64,000 nucleotides of DNA from Chryseobacterium sp. MA9 (lineage in GTDB: Bacteria > Bacteroidota > Bacteroidia > Flavobacteriales > Weeksellaceae), in assembly GCF_024399315.1 (NCBI RefSeq), contig NZ_CP075170.1, forward strand, positions 3,534,001 to 3,598,000, in the 5' to 3' direction. Below, piece after piece: positions 1 to 9,207 of this stretch. Every line of letters begins with the position of its first letter. Within the stretch, counting starts at the first letter, position 1. The notes beneath the pieces were generated by a model. It ran no database searches, was not told where the DNA came from, and worked only from the letters and a program-made list of their open reading frames with translations. The position numbers were made by a program, and so were the translations under genes.

Positions 1-628
1 GGTGGCTTTCAATTACTTCTACTTTAGCTCCTTCTTCTACGATCAAGAGGTTTCTAGTATTGTAGAATGTATTTTCCTCCTGATTTTGAGAAATATAAAA
101 AATGTGGATTGGTTTTTCAATCACTACATTTTTAGGAACCTTCAAAAAGAAACCGTATTTGCAGTAAGCGAGGTTTAAGTTTGTAAAAGCCTGTTCTTTA
201 GAAGCAATAGTATTGAAATACTTTTCAAAAACCTCTTTGTGCTTCTCATCATTCAGCGCATAGTTGAATGAAAGGAACTCTACATTTTCAATAGAAACTT
301 TTGAAAGTTCTTTATGAAGCTTACCATTTACAAAAACAATCCAATCAAAATTTTCTTCTCCAAGGTGCAGTTCATCAAACTGCTCTTTAGTGATATTGTG
401 GCTCTCTTTCGGGAAGAAGTTGTAGCTTTTTTCCGTGATTTCCTTTAGATTGGTATATTTATATTCTTCGTCTTTTTTTGTCGGAAAACCAAGGTTTGCA
501 AATCTTTGAAGAGCTGCTTTTCTACTGTCATCCAGAAATCTGTGACGAAGACTCTCCAAAAATTCATTATGGTTCTCTATAATTTGTTCTTTTAATGCCA
601 TTACTGGTATATCTGTGGTTTGCACCAT
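1..628 (-). CDS. sufD: SufD, Fe-S cluster assembly scaffold subunit (N-terminal part, cut by window edge)
   Basis: This is the first 209 codons of SufD, partner of SufB and SufC in the SufBCD scaffold that builds Fe-S clusters in the cytoplasm. The frame stays open from the ATG at 628 to the window edge. The translated end reads NLLIVEEGAKVEVIESH, typical of the SufB/SufD beta-helix core, and the early part has the helical N-terminal region seen in SufD. A second in-frame ATG at 601 (MALKEQIIEN) is an equally good start. The purine-rich, A-rich stretch before 628 slightly favours the longer form. It is the last visible gene of the minus-strand suf cluster, 135 bp after sufC. The C-terminal half lies outside the window. 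Confidence 0.9.
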   Translation of the reverse strand, partial: MVQTTDIPVMALKEQIIENHNEFLESLRHRFLDDSRKAALQRFANLGFPTKKDEEYKYTNLKEITEKSYNFFPKESHNITKEQFDELHLGEENFDWIVFVNGKLHKELSKVSIENVEFLSFNYALNDEKHKEVFEKYFNTIASKEQAFTNLNLAYCKYGFFLKVPKNVVIEKPIHIFYISQNQEENTFYNTRNLLIVEEGAKVEVIESH

Positions 629-763
629 TTTTTCTTTTTTTATTAACTAAAATATTGTTATTCCTAGGAATAGGGAACCCAATTTTTAATACTAGAGATT
701 CTTTTTGCTACATCTTATAAATGACTGCGAAAATTTTAATCTCTGAAATAATATATTTTCTTC

Positions 764-1507
764 TTAGTTAAGAAGCCAGTCGTAACCTTTTTCTTCAAGT
801 TCTAATGCTAAAGATTTATCACCTGTTTTGATGATTTTTCCATCCGCTAAAACATGAACGAAGTCAGGCTGAATATAGTTAAGCAATCTCTGATAGTGCG
901 TAATCAAAAGAACTGCATTTCCTTCATTTTTAAAGTGGTTTACCCCATCTGCAACGATTCTTAAAGCATCGATATCCAATCCTGAATCGGTCTCATCAAG
1001 AATAGCCAATTTAGGATTAAGCATCATCATCTGGAAGATCTCGTTTCTTTTCTTTTCACCTCCGGAGAATCCCTCGTTCAATGATCTTGAAAGAAAATCT
1101 TTTTTGATCCCTAGTTTTTCCGATTTCTCGCGGATTAATGCAAGCATTTCTTTTGCAGGCATTTCTTCCAATCCGTTTGCTTTTCTTGTTTCGTTCAAAG
1201 CAGCTTTGATAAAGTTCGTTACAGAAACTCCCGGAATTTCCACTGGATACTGGAAAGAAAGGAAAATTCCTTTGTGAGCTCTATCTTCAGGAGCATCTTC
1301 ACTGATATCTTCTCCTTGGAAAAGGATCTCTCCACCAGTCACTTCGTAATCTTCTTTTCCGGCGATTACAGAAGAAAGGGTAGATTTCCCAGCTCCGTTC
1401 GGCCCCATGATAGCGTGAACTTCGCCTGGCTTTATTTCAAGATTAATACCTTTTAATATTTCTGCGCCATCTTCAATTTTGGCGTGAAGGTTTTTAATTT
1501 CTAACAT
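764..1507 (-). CDS. sufC: SufC, Fe-S assembly ATPase
   Basis: SufC is the ABC-type ATPase of the cytoplasmic SufBCD complex; ATP hydrolysis drives the scaffold change needed for cluster assembly. At 247 residues it has the usual family length. Walker A (GPNGAGKST) is at residues 35-43, the ABC signature appears as [10 protein letters not shown] near residue 148, and Walker B is [12 protein letters not shown] near residue 168. The FSGGEKKR form and the ETDSGLD form are typical of SufC and not of transport ATPases. It lies downstream of a GNAT gene and upstream of sufD on the same strand, so it is probably co-transcribed. Confidence 0.97.
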   Translation of the reverse strand: MLEIKNLHAKIEDGAEILKGINLEIKPGEVHAIMGPNGAGKSTLSSVIAGKEDYEVTGGEILFQGEDISEDAPEDRAHKGIFLSFQYPVEIPGVSVTNFIKAALNETRKANGLEEMPAKEMLALIREKSEKLGIKKDFLSRSLNEGFSGGEKKRNEIFQMMMLNPKLAILDETDSGLDIDALRIVADGVNHFKNEGNAVLLITHYQRLLNYIQPDFVHVLADGKIIKTGDKSLALELEEKGYDWLLN

Positions 1508-1525
1508 TTTATTTGCTTAAACAAA

Positions 1526-2032
1526 TTATTTTTGAATTCTATATACTAAACTTTCAGGTTGACCTGGGACATCATTCAGCGTCCCGATTTGTATCATACC
1601 TGCCTTTTCCAAGACTTTAACAGAAGCTATATTGCTGGGACGGACAATTGCGAATATTTCTTCTTTATTGTCTTGATTTAATCCAACATCTATAGCCTTC
1701 TTTGTGAATTCTGTGGCGTATCCTTTCCCCCATGCCTGGGAAGCAAAACGATAGCCTAAATTCAATTTTTCTTCCTCTCCGTAGAGTTTATAGCTCAGTC
1801 CTCCAAAACCTATTATATTTTCTGGATCATTCTTTTCAACAATCACCCAGCCTCCAAAACTATATTTTTCCCAATGATCAAGCATTCTTGCAAATGTGCT
1901 TTCTGCTTTTTCAAAATTCATTGGTCCGCCTGGATTGTGAATATTGGTTTGAGGATCATGATTAATTTCAAAGAATCTTCCAAAGTCTTCTTTTGTAGGT
2001 TTTCTTAAAATTAATCTTTCTGTAGCTATCAT
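1526..2032 (-). CDS. GNAT N-acetyltransferase (RimJ/RimL type)
   Basis: This 168-residue protein looks like the Acetyltransf_3 branch of the GNAT superfamily, which moves acetyl groups from acetyl-CoA to amines. It opens with TERLILRKPTKEDF, which is typical of the branch. The acetyl-CoA loop is near residues 96-108 (LGYRFASQAWGKGYATE), followed by SNIASVKVLEKAGM, the usual C-terminal motif. The substrate cannot be told from sequence. It sits 6 bp after sufB and 18 bp before sufC, so it is embedded in the suf operon. There is no sign of a separate promoter or terminator. Whether it acts in Fe-S assembly or is a passenger is unknown. Confidence 0.88.
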   Translation of the reverse strand: MIATERLILRKPTKEDFGRFFEINHDPQTNIHNPGGPMNFEKAESTFARMLDHWEKYSFGGWVIVEKNDPENIIGFGGLSYKLYGEEEKLNLGYRFASQAWGKGYATEFTKKAIDVGLNQDNKEEIFAIVRPSNIASVKVLEKAGMIQIGTLNDVPGQPESLVYRIQK

Positions 2033-2038
2033 ATTTTT

Positions 2039-3487
2039 CTATCCTACTGAACCTTCTAATGAAATTTCAAGTAATTTCTGAGCTTCAATGGCAAATTCCA
2101 TTGGAAGTTTATTTAAAACTTCTTTACTGAAACCGTTCACGATCAAAGCAATTGCTCTTTCCGTATCAATACCTCTCTGATTACAGTAGAAAATCTGATC
2201 TTCTCCAATTTTTGAAGTCGTTGCCTCGTGCTCTAACTGTGCAGTAGGATCTTTGATTTCAATATAAGGGAAAGTGTGAGCTCCACATTCATTACCCATC
2301 AATAAAGAGTCACATTGAGAGAAGTTTCTTGCTCCTTTTGCTGAAGGCATTACTTTCACCAATCCTCTGTATGAGTTTTGAGATTTTCCTGCAGAAATAC
2401 CTTTTGAAATAATTGTGGATTTGGTATTCTTTCCAATGTGGATCATTTTCGTTCCTGTATCTGCATACTGGTGGTTGTTGGTTACCGCAATAGAGTAGAA
2501 CTCTCCGATAGAATTGTCTCCTTTCAGAATACAAGAAGGATATTTCCATGTTACTGCCGAACCTGTTTCTACCTGTGTCCATGAGATTTTTGCATTTCTT
2601 TCGCAAAGTCCTCTCTTCGTTACAAAGTTGAATACACCTCCTTTACCTTCTTCATTACCAGGATACCAGTTCTGAACTGTTGAATATTTGATCTCAGCTC
2701 CGTCCAAAGCAATTAGTTCCACTACCGCAGCGTGAAGCTGGTTTTCATCTCTTGATGGTGCTGTACAGCCTTCAAGATAAGAGACATAACTTCCTTCATC
2801 AGCTACAAGAAGTGTTCTTTCAAACTGTCCTGTTCCTGCCTGATTGATACGGAAATAAGTGGAAAGCTCCATTGGGCATTTTACACCTTTAGGAATATAG
2901 CAGAAACTTCCGTCAGAAAATACTGCGGAATTTAATGCTGCATAGAAATTATCTCCTCTCGGAACTACTTTTCCAAGATATTTTCTTACTAAATCAGGGT
3001 GGTTTTTAATGGCCTCAGAAATTGAACAGAAAATAATTCCTTTCTCTGCTAATGTATCCTGGAAAGTAGTTTTCACAGAAATTGAGTCCATTACGATATC
3101 TACGGCAACTCCCGAAAGTCTTTTCTGCTCTTCGATATTGATCCCCAACTTTGCAAACGTTTTCAATAATTCAGGATCTACCTCGTCAAGACTTGCCAGT
3201 TCTGGCTTTACTTTAGGAGCAGCATAGTAACGGATTGCTTGGAAATCTGGTTTTTCATACTTGATGTTTGCCCAGCTAGGCTCTACCATTTTCAACCAGA
3301 TTTTGAAAGATTCCAATCGCCATTCGGTCATCCATTCCGGTTCTTCTTTTTTAGCAGAGATCGCACGGATGATATCCTCATTTAAACCGATCGGGAAATC
3401 TTCATAATCAATCTTCGTTTCCCAACCGAATTCATATTTTTTATTTTCTAGATCGACTCTTAAATCGTCTTCTGTATATTTACTCAT
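2039..3487 (-). CDS. sufB: SufB, Fe-S cluster scaffold subunit
   Basis: SufB is the core scaffold of the SufBCD complex and receives sulfur from the SufS cysteine desulfurase. At 482 residues it matches the family length. The beta-helix core is clear: [20 protein letters not shown], followed by the region [21 protein letters not shown], and the C-terminal block [22 protein letters not shown] with its conserved acidic, His and Cys residues. It is the first of the large suf genes here, preceded by an IscA-like carrier 83 bp upstream. The 83-bp gap holds a long T run and short AGATTTCA direct repeats, and no clear promoter. Confidence 0.98.
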   Translation of the reverse strand: MSKYTEDDLRVDLENKKYEFGWETKIDYEDFPIGLNEDIIRAISAKKEEPEWMTEWRLESFKIWLKMVEPSWANIKYEKPDFQAIRYYAAPKVKPELASLDEVDPELLKTFAKLGINIEEQKRLSGVAVDIVMDSISVKTTFQDTLAEKGIIFCSISEAIKNHPDLVRKYLGKVVPRGDNFYAALNSAVFSDGSFCYIPKGVKCPMELSTYFRINQAGTGQFERTLLVADEGSYVSYLEGCTAPSRDENQLHAAVVELIALDGAEIKYSTVQNWYPGNEEGKGGVFNFVTKRGLCERNAKISWTQVETGSAVTWKYPSCILKGDNSIGEFYSIAVTNNHQYADTGTKMIHIGKNTKSTIISKGISAGKSQNSYRGLVKVMPSAKGARNFSQCDSLLMGNECGAHTFPYIEIKDPTAQLEHEATTSKIGEDQIFYCNQRGIDTERAIALIVNGFSKEVLNKLPMEFAIEAQKLLEISLEGSVG

Positions 3488-3570
3488 TTTTTTTTTTTAG
3501 ATTTCAGATTTTAGATTTCAAAATTCAGAAAGGTTCTGAGGTCTGTAATCTAAGCTCTAAGGTCTTTTCT

Positions 3571-3900
3571 CTAAAGACTAAATGATTCTCCACATCCACA
3601 TGTTCTGGATGCATTCGGGTTGTTAAAAACAAACCCTTTTCCGTTCAATCCTCCTGAATACTCAAGAGTTGTTCCTGCCAAATAAAGGATGGATTTTTTA
3701 TCTATAATAATTTTGATGTTATTATCCTCAAAAATCTGATCTGTGTCTGTTTTTTGGTTATCAAACTTTAAAACATACTCTAAACCAGAGCATCCGCCGC
3801 TTTTCACCCCTACTCTTATATAATCTTCAGCAGGGTTAAAACCATCTTCCGTCATTAACTGGATGGCTTTCTCCTTTGCATAGTCTGATACTTTTATCAT
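3571..3900 (-). CDS. HesB/IscA-family A-type Fe-S carrier
   Basis: This is a 109-residue A-type carrier that takes Fe-S clusters from a scaffold and delivers them to target proteins. The three diagnostic cysteines are present: C37 in GGCSGLEY, and C101 and C103 in the C-terminal TCGCGESF. It opens the suf operon, ahead of sufB, so the role of SufA is likely, though IscA or ErpA cannot be excluded by sequence alone. A good Bacteroidota promoter lies just upstream at 3929-3960 on the minus strand. Confidence 0.92.
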   Translation of the reverse strand: MIKVSDYAKEKAIQLMTEDGFNPAEDYIRVGVKSGGCSGLEYVLKFDNQKTDTDQIFEDNNIKIIIDKKSILYLAGTTLEYSGGLNGKGFVFNNPNASRTCGCGESFSL

Positions 3901-3928
3901 TGTATTTATTTAGAATGATTTAATGATG

Positions 3929-3960
3929 CAAAAATACGAACTAATTTCCGCAATCTCAAA
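3929..3960 (-). promoter_or_regulatory. Promoter of the suf operon
   Basis: Read on the minus strand, TTTG (3957-3960) is followed by 20 bp and then TATTTTTG (3929-3936). This fits the Bacteroidota pattern of a -33 TTTG/TTG and a -7 TAnnTTTG. The ATG of the A-type carrier gene follows 28 bp later. Confidence 0.6.
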
Positions 3961-4032
3961 TCGAAGATATCTATTTTAATGATTCTGATATTAATAGCAA
4001 GATTGAAAGGGGTTATTTCTGTTAAAATTAGA

Positions 4033-4040
4033 TAAATTTG
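4033..4040 (+). promoter_or_regulatory. Candidate -7 box for the GLPGLI gene pair
   Basis: TAAATTTG matches the -7 consensus TAnnTTTG and lies 73 bp before the ATG at 4114. No well-spaced -33 TTG was found, so the call is tentative. Confidence 0.35.
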
Positions 4041-4113
4041 TTATGCTTATGTGAAGATTTCATTTCTTATTTTAACCTTGAAACGTATTTCATATCTATA
4101 AATAAAATTGGTA

Positions 4114-5061
4114 ATGAAACAAAAAATAACTGCTTTTTTTGTGTTGTTTTTCACCGCAGTGTCTTATGGACAGACCACCAGATATGTTTATGAAACACTG
4201 GTAAACCCGGATTCCATTAATCTGGTGAGTATGAAAAGCGAAAGAACCTTTCTGGATATTAAAGGAGACCGCTCCTTATTTATCAGCGAAAATAAATTGA
4301 AAAGAGACTCTCTTTTTAGTTCTCTAAGATCAGAAGCGAAAGAAAATGATAAAAAAGAAGAAAAAGATTTTTCAAAGCTGGAAGGAAAGAAACATTTTGA
4401 ACCTACTTTCTTTGAATATTTTATTTCTAAAAGTATTCCGGATCAGAAAGTATACTATTATGAAAGAGCGGCTGGAAAACAAATTTATTATCAGGAAGAC
4501 AGACCTGTACAATGGGAAATGACCAATGTTGTTGAGAAACAAAATGGATATTCTGCCCAGAAAGCAGTTACAGAGTTTGGAGGAAGAGTCTGGACAGCGT
4601 GGTTTACAAAAGATGTCCCTGTTTCTGATGGTCCCTACAAATTCTCAGGATTGCCGGGGTTGATTGTGAAGCTGGAGGATGATAAAGGAGACTATAAATT
4701 TGATCTTGTAAAAAAACTGATCATTCAAAATGCTTTTGAAGAACAAATAAGTTCCGATGCCAAACAAAGTACCAGAGTTAATTTTCATGGTGATAAAGCA
4801 GCACTGGAGCTGGAATTTGGTAAAAACAGAAAAGCTATGGCCGGAAATAGCGGAGGAGGAAATATGAATATGGGAGGAGGAAGACATAGTGGTGGCATGG
4901 GAGGCGGAATGAATGGTGGAGGAATGAGAGGTGGAGGCCACGGTGGTGGCGGAATGCACAGAGATGGAATGGGCGGTGACAATCAAGGGATGTCACAAGG
5001 TTCATCTGTTGAAATTCCTTCTTTTACGAATACAGCTCAGAATCCAATTGAATTAAAATAA
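4114..5061 (+). CDS. GLPGLI family exported protein with Gly/Met/His-rich tail
   Basis: This 315-residue protein of unknown role has a signal peptide (MKQKITAFFVLFFTAVSYGQ) and the family hallmark GLPGLIVKLEDDKGDY near residue 180, within WTAWFTKDVPVSDGPYKFSG. From about residue 247 to 298 it is almost entirely Gly, Met, His, Arg and Asn, with many GGM and GGH steps. The ATG at 4114 was chosen over a TTG six bases upstream because the signal peptide starts there. It lies 12 bp before a paralogue and they probably form one transcript. The tail could bind metal such as copper, or be a flexible linker; nothing in the sequence settles this. Confidence 0.85.
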   Translation: MKQKITAFFVLFFTAVSYGQTTRYVYETLVNPDSINLVSMKSERTFLDIKGDRSLFISENKLKRDSLFSSLRSEAKENDKKEEKDFSKLEGKKHFEPTFFEYFISKSIPDQKVYYYERAAGKQIYYQEDRPVQWEMTNVVEKQNGYSAQKAVTEFGGRVWTAWFTKDVPVSDGPYKFSGLPGLIVKLEDDKGDYKFDLVKKLIIQNAFEEQISSDAKQSTRVNFHGDKAALELEFGKNRKAMAGNSGGGNMNMGGGRHSGGMGGGMNGGGMRGGGHGGGGMHRDGMGGDNQGMSQGSSVEIPSFTNTAQNPIELK

Positions 5062-5073
5062 ATAAAAATATAA

Positions 5074-5937
5074 ATGAAAAAATTAGGTATTATCGCATTG
5101 GCACTCTTCATACAGAATGTTTCTGCACAGACAAATAGGTTTGTGTATCAGGTGACTATGAAGCCGGATGCGGAAAATAAAACGGACATCAAGACAGAAA
5201 ATGCTTATCTGGATATTTCCCCTGAGAAATCTGTATTTTACTCGGAAAACAGGATCAAAAGAGACTCTATCATGCAAAAGGCATTTCAGGGTGGAGGAGG
5301 AAGAGGAAGTATCAACAGAGACCAGATGGAAGGATTGAGAACTAATATCAACTATTCCGTTGAAAAAGATAAAACAAACCAAAAGACGTATTTTAAAGAC
5401 AGAATTGGCCGGGATATCTACTCATATGAAGAAGACAGACCTCTGAACTGGAAAATTGAATCAGAAACAAGAAAAATAGGTGAATACAAAGTTCAGAAAG
5501 CTGAAACTGATTTTGGTGGAAGAAAATGGACTGCCTGGTTTACAACAGATCTTCCTTATCAGGATGGCCCATATAAATTCGGAGGACTTCCGGGGCTAAT
5601 TGTAAAAGTGGAAGACGATAAAGGAGATTATTCTTTTGATTTAATGAAAAACTATAAGATTGCTGAGCTTCCAACTTTGAATCAGTTTGGAAATACATTA
5701 AAAGTGAAAAGAGCAGATTATTTAAAGCAACAGCAAAAATTCAAAACAGACCCAATGTCATTCATGAACCAAAGTGGTGGACAAGGTGGTTTTTCAACTA
5801 CTGTGAGAGCTGGAGGAGGAGGAAGAGGCCCTGGAGGCGGCGGTGGAAATCAGAATCCTGCCGATATGAGGAAAAGAATGGAAGAAAGAGTGAAAGAAGA
5901 AGCCAAGAAAAATTCTAATCCTATAGAATTGCAATAA
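5074..5937 (+). CDS. GLPGLI family exported protein (paralogue)
   Basis: This 287-residue protein is a tandem paralogue of the gene before it. Shared blocks are TNRFVYQ after the signal peptide (MKKLGIIALALFIQNVSAQ), YLDISPEKSVFYSENRIKRDS, and FGGRKWTAWFTTDLPYQDGPYKFGGLPGLIVKVEDDKGDY. The tail is Gly/Arg-rich (about residues 240-262) and lacks the Met/His richness of its partner. Both end in NPIEL, a shared C-terminal mark. Function is unknown. A strong terminator follows directly. Confidence 0.85.
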   Translation: MKKLGIIALALFIQNVSAQTNRFVYQVTMKPDAENKTDIKTENAYLDISPEKSVFYSENRIKRDSIMQKAFQGGGGRGSINRDQMEGLRTNINYSVEKDKTNQKTYFKDRIGRDIYSYEEDRPLNWKIESETRKIGEYKVQKAETDFGGRKWTAWFTTDLPYQDGPYKFGGLPGLIVKVEDDKGDYSFDLMKNYKIAELPTLNQFGNTLKVKRADYLKQQQKFKTDPMSFMNQSGGQGGFSTTVRAGGGGRGPGGGGGNQNPADMRKRMEERVKEEAKKNSNPIELQ

Positions 5938-5940
5938 ATA

Positions 5941-5975
5941 AAAATGCGGTCTCACACTGAGACCGCATTTTATTT
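5941..5975 (+). terminator. Rho-independent terminator after the GLPGLI pair
   Basis: A perfect 14-bp stem (5941-5954 with 5958-5971) around a 3-base loop is followed by T-rich sequence. A-rich sequence on the left arm means it may also serve the minus-strand peptidase gene that ends at 6033. Confidence 0.85.
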
Positions 5976-6032
5976 TGTATACTATTTAAAAATATTATGG
6001 TTTTTAACTTTTTAATTTTTAGTGGTTTAGAA

Positions 6033-6896
6033 TTATTTCAAAAGTTGATTGAAAGTATCTCCCTGTCTGATATCTCCGGTGTTGTAACCTTTCATAAACC
6101 ATTCTTTACGTTGTGCAGATGATCCATGAGTAAAACTTTCCTGATTTACATATCCCTGGCCTCTTTTCTGAATATTATCATCGCCAACTGCCTCTGCAGC
6201 ATCTATGGCAGATTCAATATCTCCGGGTTCAAGAATATGTTTGCTGTCATTGGTTCTTTTTGCCCAGACTCCGGCATAGAAATCTGCCTGTAATTCTGTA
6301 GCAACAGATACTCTGTTCATCTGTTCTTCGGAATATCTTCCGCTTCTTCTTAACGCATCTACTTTCTGAGTAGTTCCCAAAAGAGTTTGAACATGATGTC
6401 CTACTTCGTGTGCAAGAACATAAGCTACCGTAAACTCTGTTACTTTAGCCCCGAATTTTTGCTGAAGCTCACCGAAAAAACTCATATCCATATAGACTTT
6501 CTGATCGGCAGGACAATAGAATGGTCCCATGGCAGACTGAGCTGTACCACATGCTGAAGAAGTTGTATTTTCAAAAAGAACAATACCGGGATCAGTATAG
6601 GTCATTCCATTTTCTGTGAAAATCTGATTCCAGGTCTGGCTATTCCATGCATCCATCATTTTGACCATTTCTCCAATCTGTTTTTCACCGGCTGTAAGCT
6701 CTCTTTGTTCTCCAGGATTTCCAGAAGACTGCATACTACCGGAATTCAAAATACCGGATGGATCACCTCCCAAAAAGAATACAATGGCTGCTATAATTAA
6801 AGTTCCAAGTCCTCCTCCTACGATCATACCACCACTTCCACCTCCGGAACCACGGCGGTCATCAACGTTTCCGCCTCTGTCGTCTGTCCATTTCAT
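6033..6896 (-). CDS. Neutral zinc metallopeptidase (YpfJ family)
   Basis: At 287 residues this has the size and layout of YpfJ-type putative metallopeptidases. The N-terminus MKWTDDRGGNVDDRRG is typical of the family, followed by a Gly-rich stretch and one membrane segment (about residues 26-43). The zinc motif HEVGHH has H163, E164 and H167, and the downstream block ELQADFYAGVWA supplies the likely third ligand. Two cysteines at about 116 and 128 flank the family's conserved SAMGPFYCPADQKVYMD. The substrate is unknown. The catalytic part probably faces the periplasm. Confidence 0.9.
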   Translation of the reverse strand: MKWTDDRGGNVDDRRGSGGGSGGMIVGGGLGTLIIAAIVFFLGGDPSGILNSGSMQSSGNPGEQRELTAGEKQIGEMVKMMDAWNSQTWNQIFTENGMTYTDPGIVLFENTTSSACGTAQSAMGPFYCPADQKVYMDMSFFGELQQKFGAKVTEFTVAYVLAHEVGHHVQTLLGTTQKVDALRRSGRYSEEQMNRVSVATELQADFYAGVWAKRTNDSKHILEPGDIESAIDAAEAVGDDNIQKRGQGYVNQESFTHGSSAQRKEWFMKGYNTGDIRQGDTFNQLLK

Positions 6897-6962
6897 ACTA
6901 ATAAATTTATTGGTTAATTTAAATATTTTAAATCAAACTATAAGCGAAAAATATTTAGATAT

Positions 6963-9041
6963 TTATCTGTTGAGTTGTTTCGTTTTTAACCAGTATGAGG
7001 TAGACTGATATGCTGATACAGCATCATCTACCAGCTTCTGATCTGGATTTTTTAATAATTTTTCGTTATAATACAACTTAAAAGCTGGAGCCAGATCACT
7101 TTTTTCCAGTTCCAAAGAATATTGTTTTACCTTTTTTACCGGAGAAATAATGGTTAAATGTCCATCTTTTATAAACCCAAGATCCTGATAGGTTGCTACA
7201 TAAGCTTTTGGCTGGAATTCCTGTCTGAAGACATCCTGACCCAAAAATTTAGACTGATAGCTGAAATTTAATAATCCTAAAAGAGTTGGCATAACATCTA
7301 TCTGAGACATTAATGCATCAAATTTCTGAGGCTGAACAAATCCTTCTGAAAAGATCATCGCAGGAATTCTGTATTTATCCATCGGAAGTTCCGTTTTTCC
7401 GGCGCTGGATGCACAGTGGTCTGCAATGATGACAAAAACTGTGTTTTTATACCAGTCTTGTTTCTTAGCCATATCAAAGAACAGTTTAAGAGAGTAGTCT
7501 GTATATTTTACACCGCCTTCACGGGATTTCGCTGTTCCCGGAATATCTATTCTTCCATCAGGATAAGTAAATGGTCTATGATTAGAAACCGTCATCCAGT
7601 GATTGAAAAATGGTTTCCCTGATTTAGCTTCAGCATTCATTACCTGAATTGCTTTTTTAGCCATATCTTCATCAGAAACACCCCAAACATTGGCAAAAGT
7701 AATTTCTTCAGGTTTAAAATTATTTCGGTCTACAATACCGTAGCCATTTCCGCCAAAGAAGTCCTGCATATTATCAAAATAGCTGTATCCGCCATATAAA
7801 AACTTAACATCATATCCTTTGGATTTGAAAACGCTTCCGGTTGTAAACTTGTTTTTATTGTCATCCCTTTTGATGATGCTTTCTCCAGCTGTAGGAGGAA
7901 TACAAAGAGTTAAGGCTTCAAGACCGCGTACCGTTCTGTTTCCGGTAGCATAAAGATTGGTAAACATCAATGACTTCTCTGCAAGACTGTCCAGGAAAGG
8001 AGTAATTTTTTGTGTATTACCATAATGTTCCATGAAATCTGCGGAAAGGCTTTCAATAGAAATCAATACAACATTTTTCTTCATTTCAGGTTGCTCAGCA
8101 ACAATATTTCTTGACAATGTCTGCTGTGGATACTGGCTTAGAAAATTCTTTTCAGCCTGCTGTTGATTGATCTGTGAGTAAAACTGGAAGTAATCCAGCT
8201 CATTATGAGTAAAGGCCCAGTAGAACTTAGGAAGTCCGTTGGCTTCAATTTCATCTGCAAAAACATTGTCTGATCTGATTTGCATCAATGATGGTATGGC
8301 AAGGGCACTAAGAGCGCAAAGTACCATAAAACTACCCAGAAGAACCATTTTTTGTTTAAAATCAGGAAGTTCCAGCAGTTCATCTTTGGTTTTTTTATAA
8401 ATGAACCATGTGATGGTAAGCGTAACGATCATTATTCCTGAAAATAATGGAACTACAGGATAACTTTCCATGATATTTCCAATGACTTCATTGGTATAGA
8501 TCAGATAATCTACTGCAATAAAGTTATAACGAACCCCAAATTCATTGTAAAAGAAGTATTCACTTACTCCGTTGAAAATAATCAGAAGAACGTATAATAA
8601 TAATGTAATGAAATATAAGGTATTACGAATCTTAGTTCTTTGAGTAGGAAGGAAAAGCATCAATCCGAAGAAAAGTGTCTTTATTCCTACAAAAACAAGT
8701 GCTATCTCCATGATAGAACCTCCATATTGCTTGAAAATGTTGTTCGGAACAAGCCAGATATAAAGAAAGAATAGAACCAATGCTCCTAAAATAATAGGCC
8801 CATAAGGTTTTTTATATTTTGAATTGGACAGAAAGAGAAAGTAAAGTGCGAGAATAGAACTGGCCAATATAAAAACGAAAATATCATTCACCAGACCTAT
8901 TAACAGAACTTTTACAACTTCGAAAAATCCAAAGTTAGCTGTGGTAATAGGGTGGAGAAAGAATACTGTTCTTATTATCAATGAAATAATAAGATAGAAA
9001 ACTCCTAAATATAGGAACGGTTTTATTTTTCTTAAAAACAT
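6963..9041 (-). CDS. LTA synthase-like sulfatase / phosphoglycerol transferase
   Basis: This 692-residue membrane enzyme has about five N-terminal transmembrane segments (within residues 1-260) and a C-terminal alkaline-phosphatase-superfamily domain outside the membrane. The domain starts with VVLISIESLSADFMEHYG, continues with the nucleophile region YATGNRTVRGLEALTLCIPP (Thr in NRTVRG) and has the late metal site VIIADHCASS. In Gram-positives such enzymes polymerise lipoteichoic acid. In Bacteroidota the substrate is not established; phosphoglycerol or phosphoethanolamine transfer to envelope glycans is possible. I chose the ATG at 9041. An upstream GTG at 9068 overlaps a TATCTTTG -7 box, so it is unlikely to be in the message. 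Confidence 0.85.
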   Translation of the reverse strand: MFLRKIKPFLYLGVFYLIISLIIRTVFFLHPITTANFGFFEVVKVLLIGLVNDIFVFILASSILALYFLFLSNSKYKKPYGPIILGALVLFFLYIWLVPNNIFKQYGGSIMEIALVFVGIKTLFFGLMLFLPTQRTKIRNTLYFITLLLYVLLIIFNGVSEYFFYNEFGVRYNFIAVDYLIYTNEVIGNIMESYPVVPLFSGIMIVTLTITWFIYKKTKDELLELPDFKQKMVLLGSFMVLCALSALAIPSLMQIRSDNVFADEIEANGLPKFYWAFTHNELDYFQFYSQINQQQAEKNFLSQYPQQTLSRNIVAEQPEMKKNVVLISIESLSADFMEHYGNTQKITPFLDSLAEKSLMFTNLYATGNRTVRGLEALTLCIPPTAGESIIKRDDNKNKFTTGSVFKSKGYDVKFLYGGYSYFDNMQDFFGGNGYGIVDRNNFKPEEITFANVWGVSDEDMAKKAIQVMNAEAKSGKPFFNHWMTVSNHRPFTYPDGRIDIPGTAKSREGGVKYTDYSLKLFFDMAKKQDWYKNTVFVIIADHCASSAGKTELPMDKYRIPAMIFSEGFVQPQKFDALMSQIDVMPTLLGLLNFSYQSKFLGQDVFRQEFQPKAYVATYQDLGFIKDGHLTIISPVKKVKQYSLELEKSDLAPAFKLYYNEKLLKNPDQKLVDDAVSAYQSTSYWLKTKQLNR

Positions 9042-9063
9042 GTATTTACTGTCTTTATTAGTT

Positions 9064-9071
9064 TTCACAAA
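9064..9071 (-). promoter_or_regulatory. -7 box of the LTA synthase-like gene
   Basis: TATCTTTG on the minus strand matches TAnnTTTG and ends 22 bp before the ATG at 9041. It overlaps the alternative upstream GTG codon and so decides the start. No well-spaced -33 TTG is visible. Confidence 0.5.
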
Positions 9072-9154
9072 GATAGTTTTTGTACAGAACTTTTGATGTA
9101 AAAAAACAAAAACATCCTTTTTATTGGTAAGATTTATGGTTTATAAGACCTAAT

Positions 9155-9187
9155 AAAAAAGGACTATTAAAAAAATAGTCCTTTTTT
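9155..9187 (-). terminator. Terminator after ribH
   Basis: A 14-bp stem (9155-9168 with 9174-9187) around an A/T loop has a T tail on the minus strand. It lies 20 bp past the ribH stop codon. Confidence 0.8.
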
Positions 9188-9207
9188 ATTGTTAAGGTAA
9201 TCTGCGG

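Noticed and set aside
4645..4986. Minus-strand frames rich in Ser/His or Pro across the GLPGLI tail
   Set aside because: They mirror the Gly/Met/His-rich coding repeat on the plus strand; low complexity with no start context or homology pattern.
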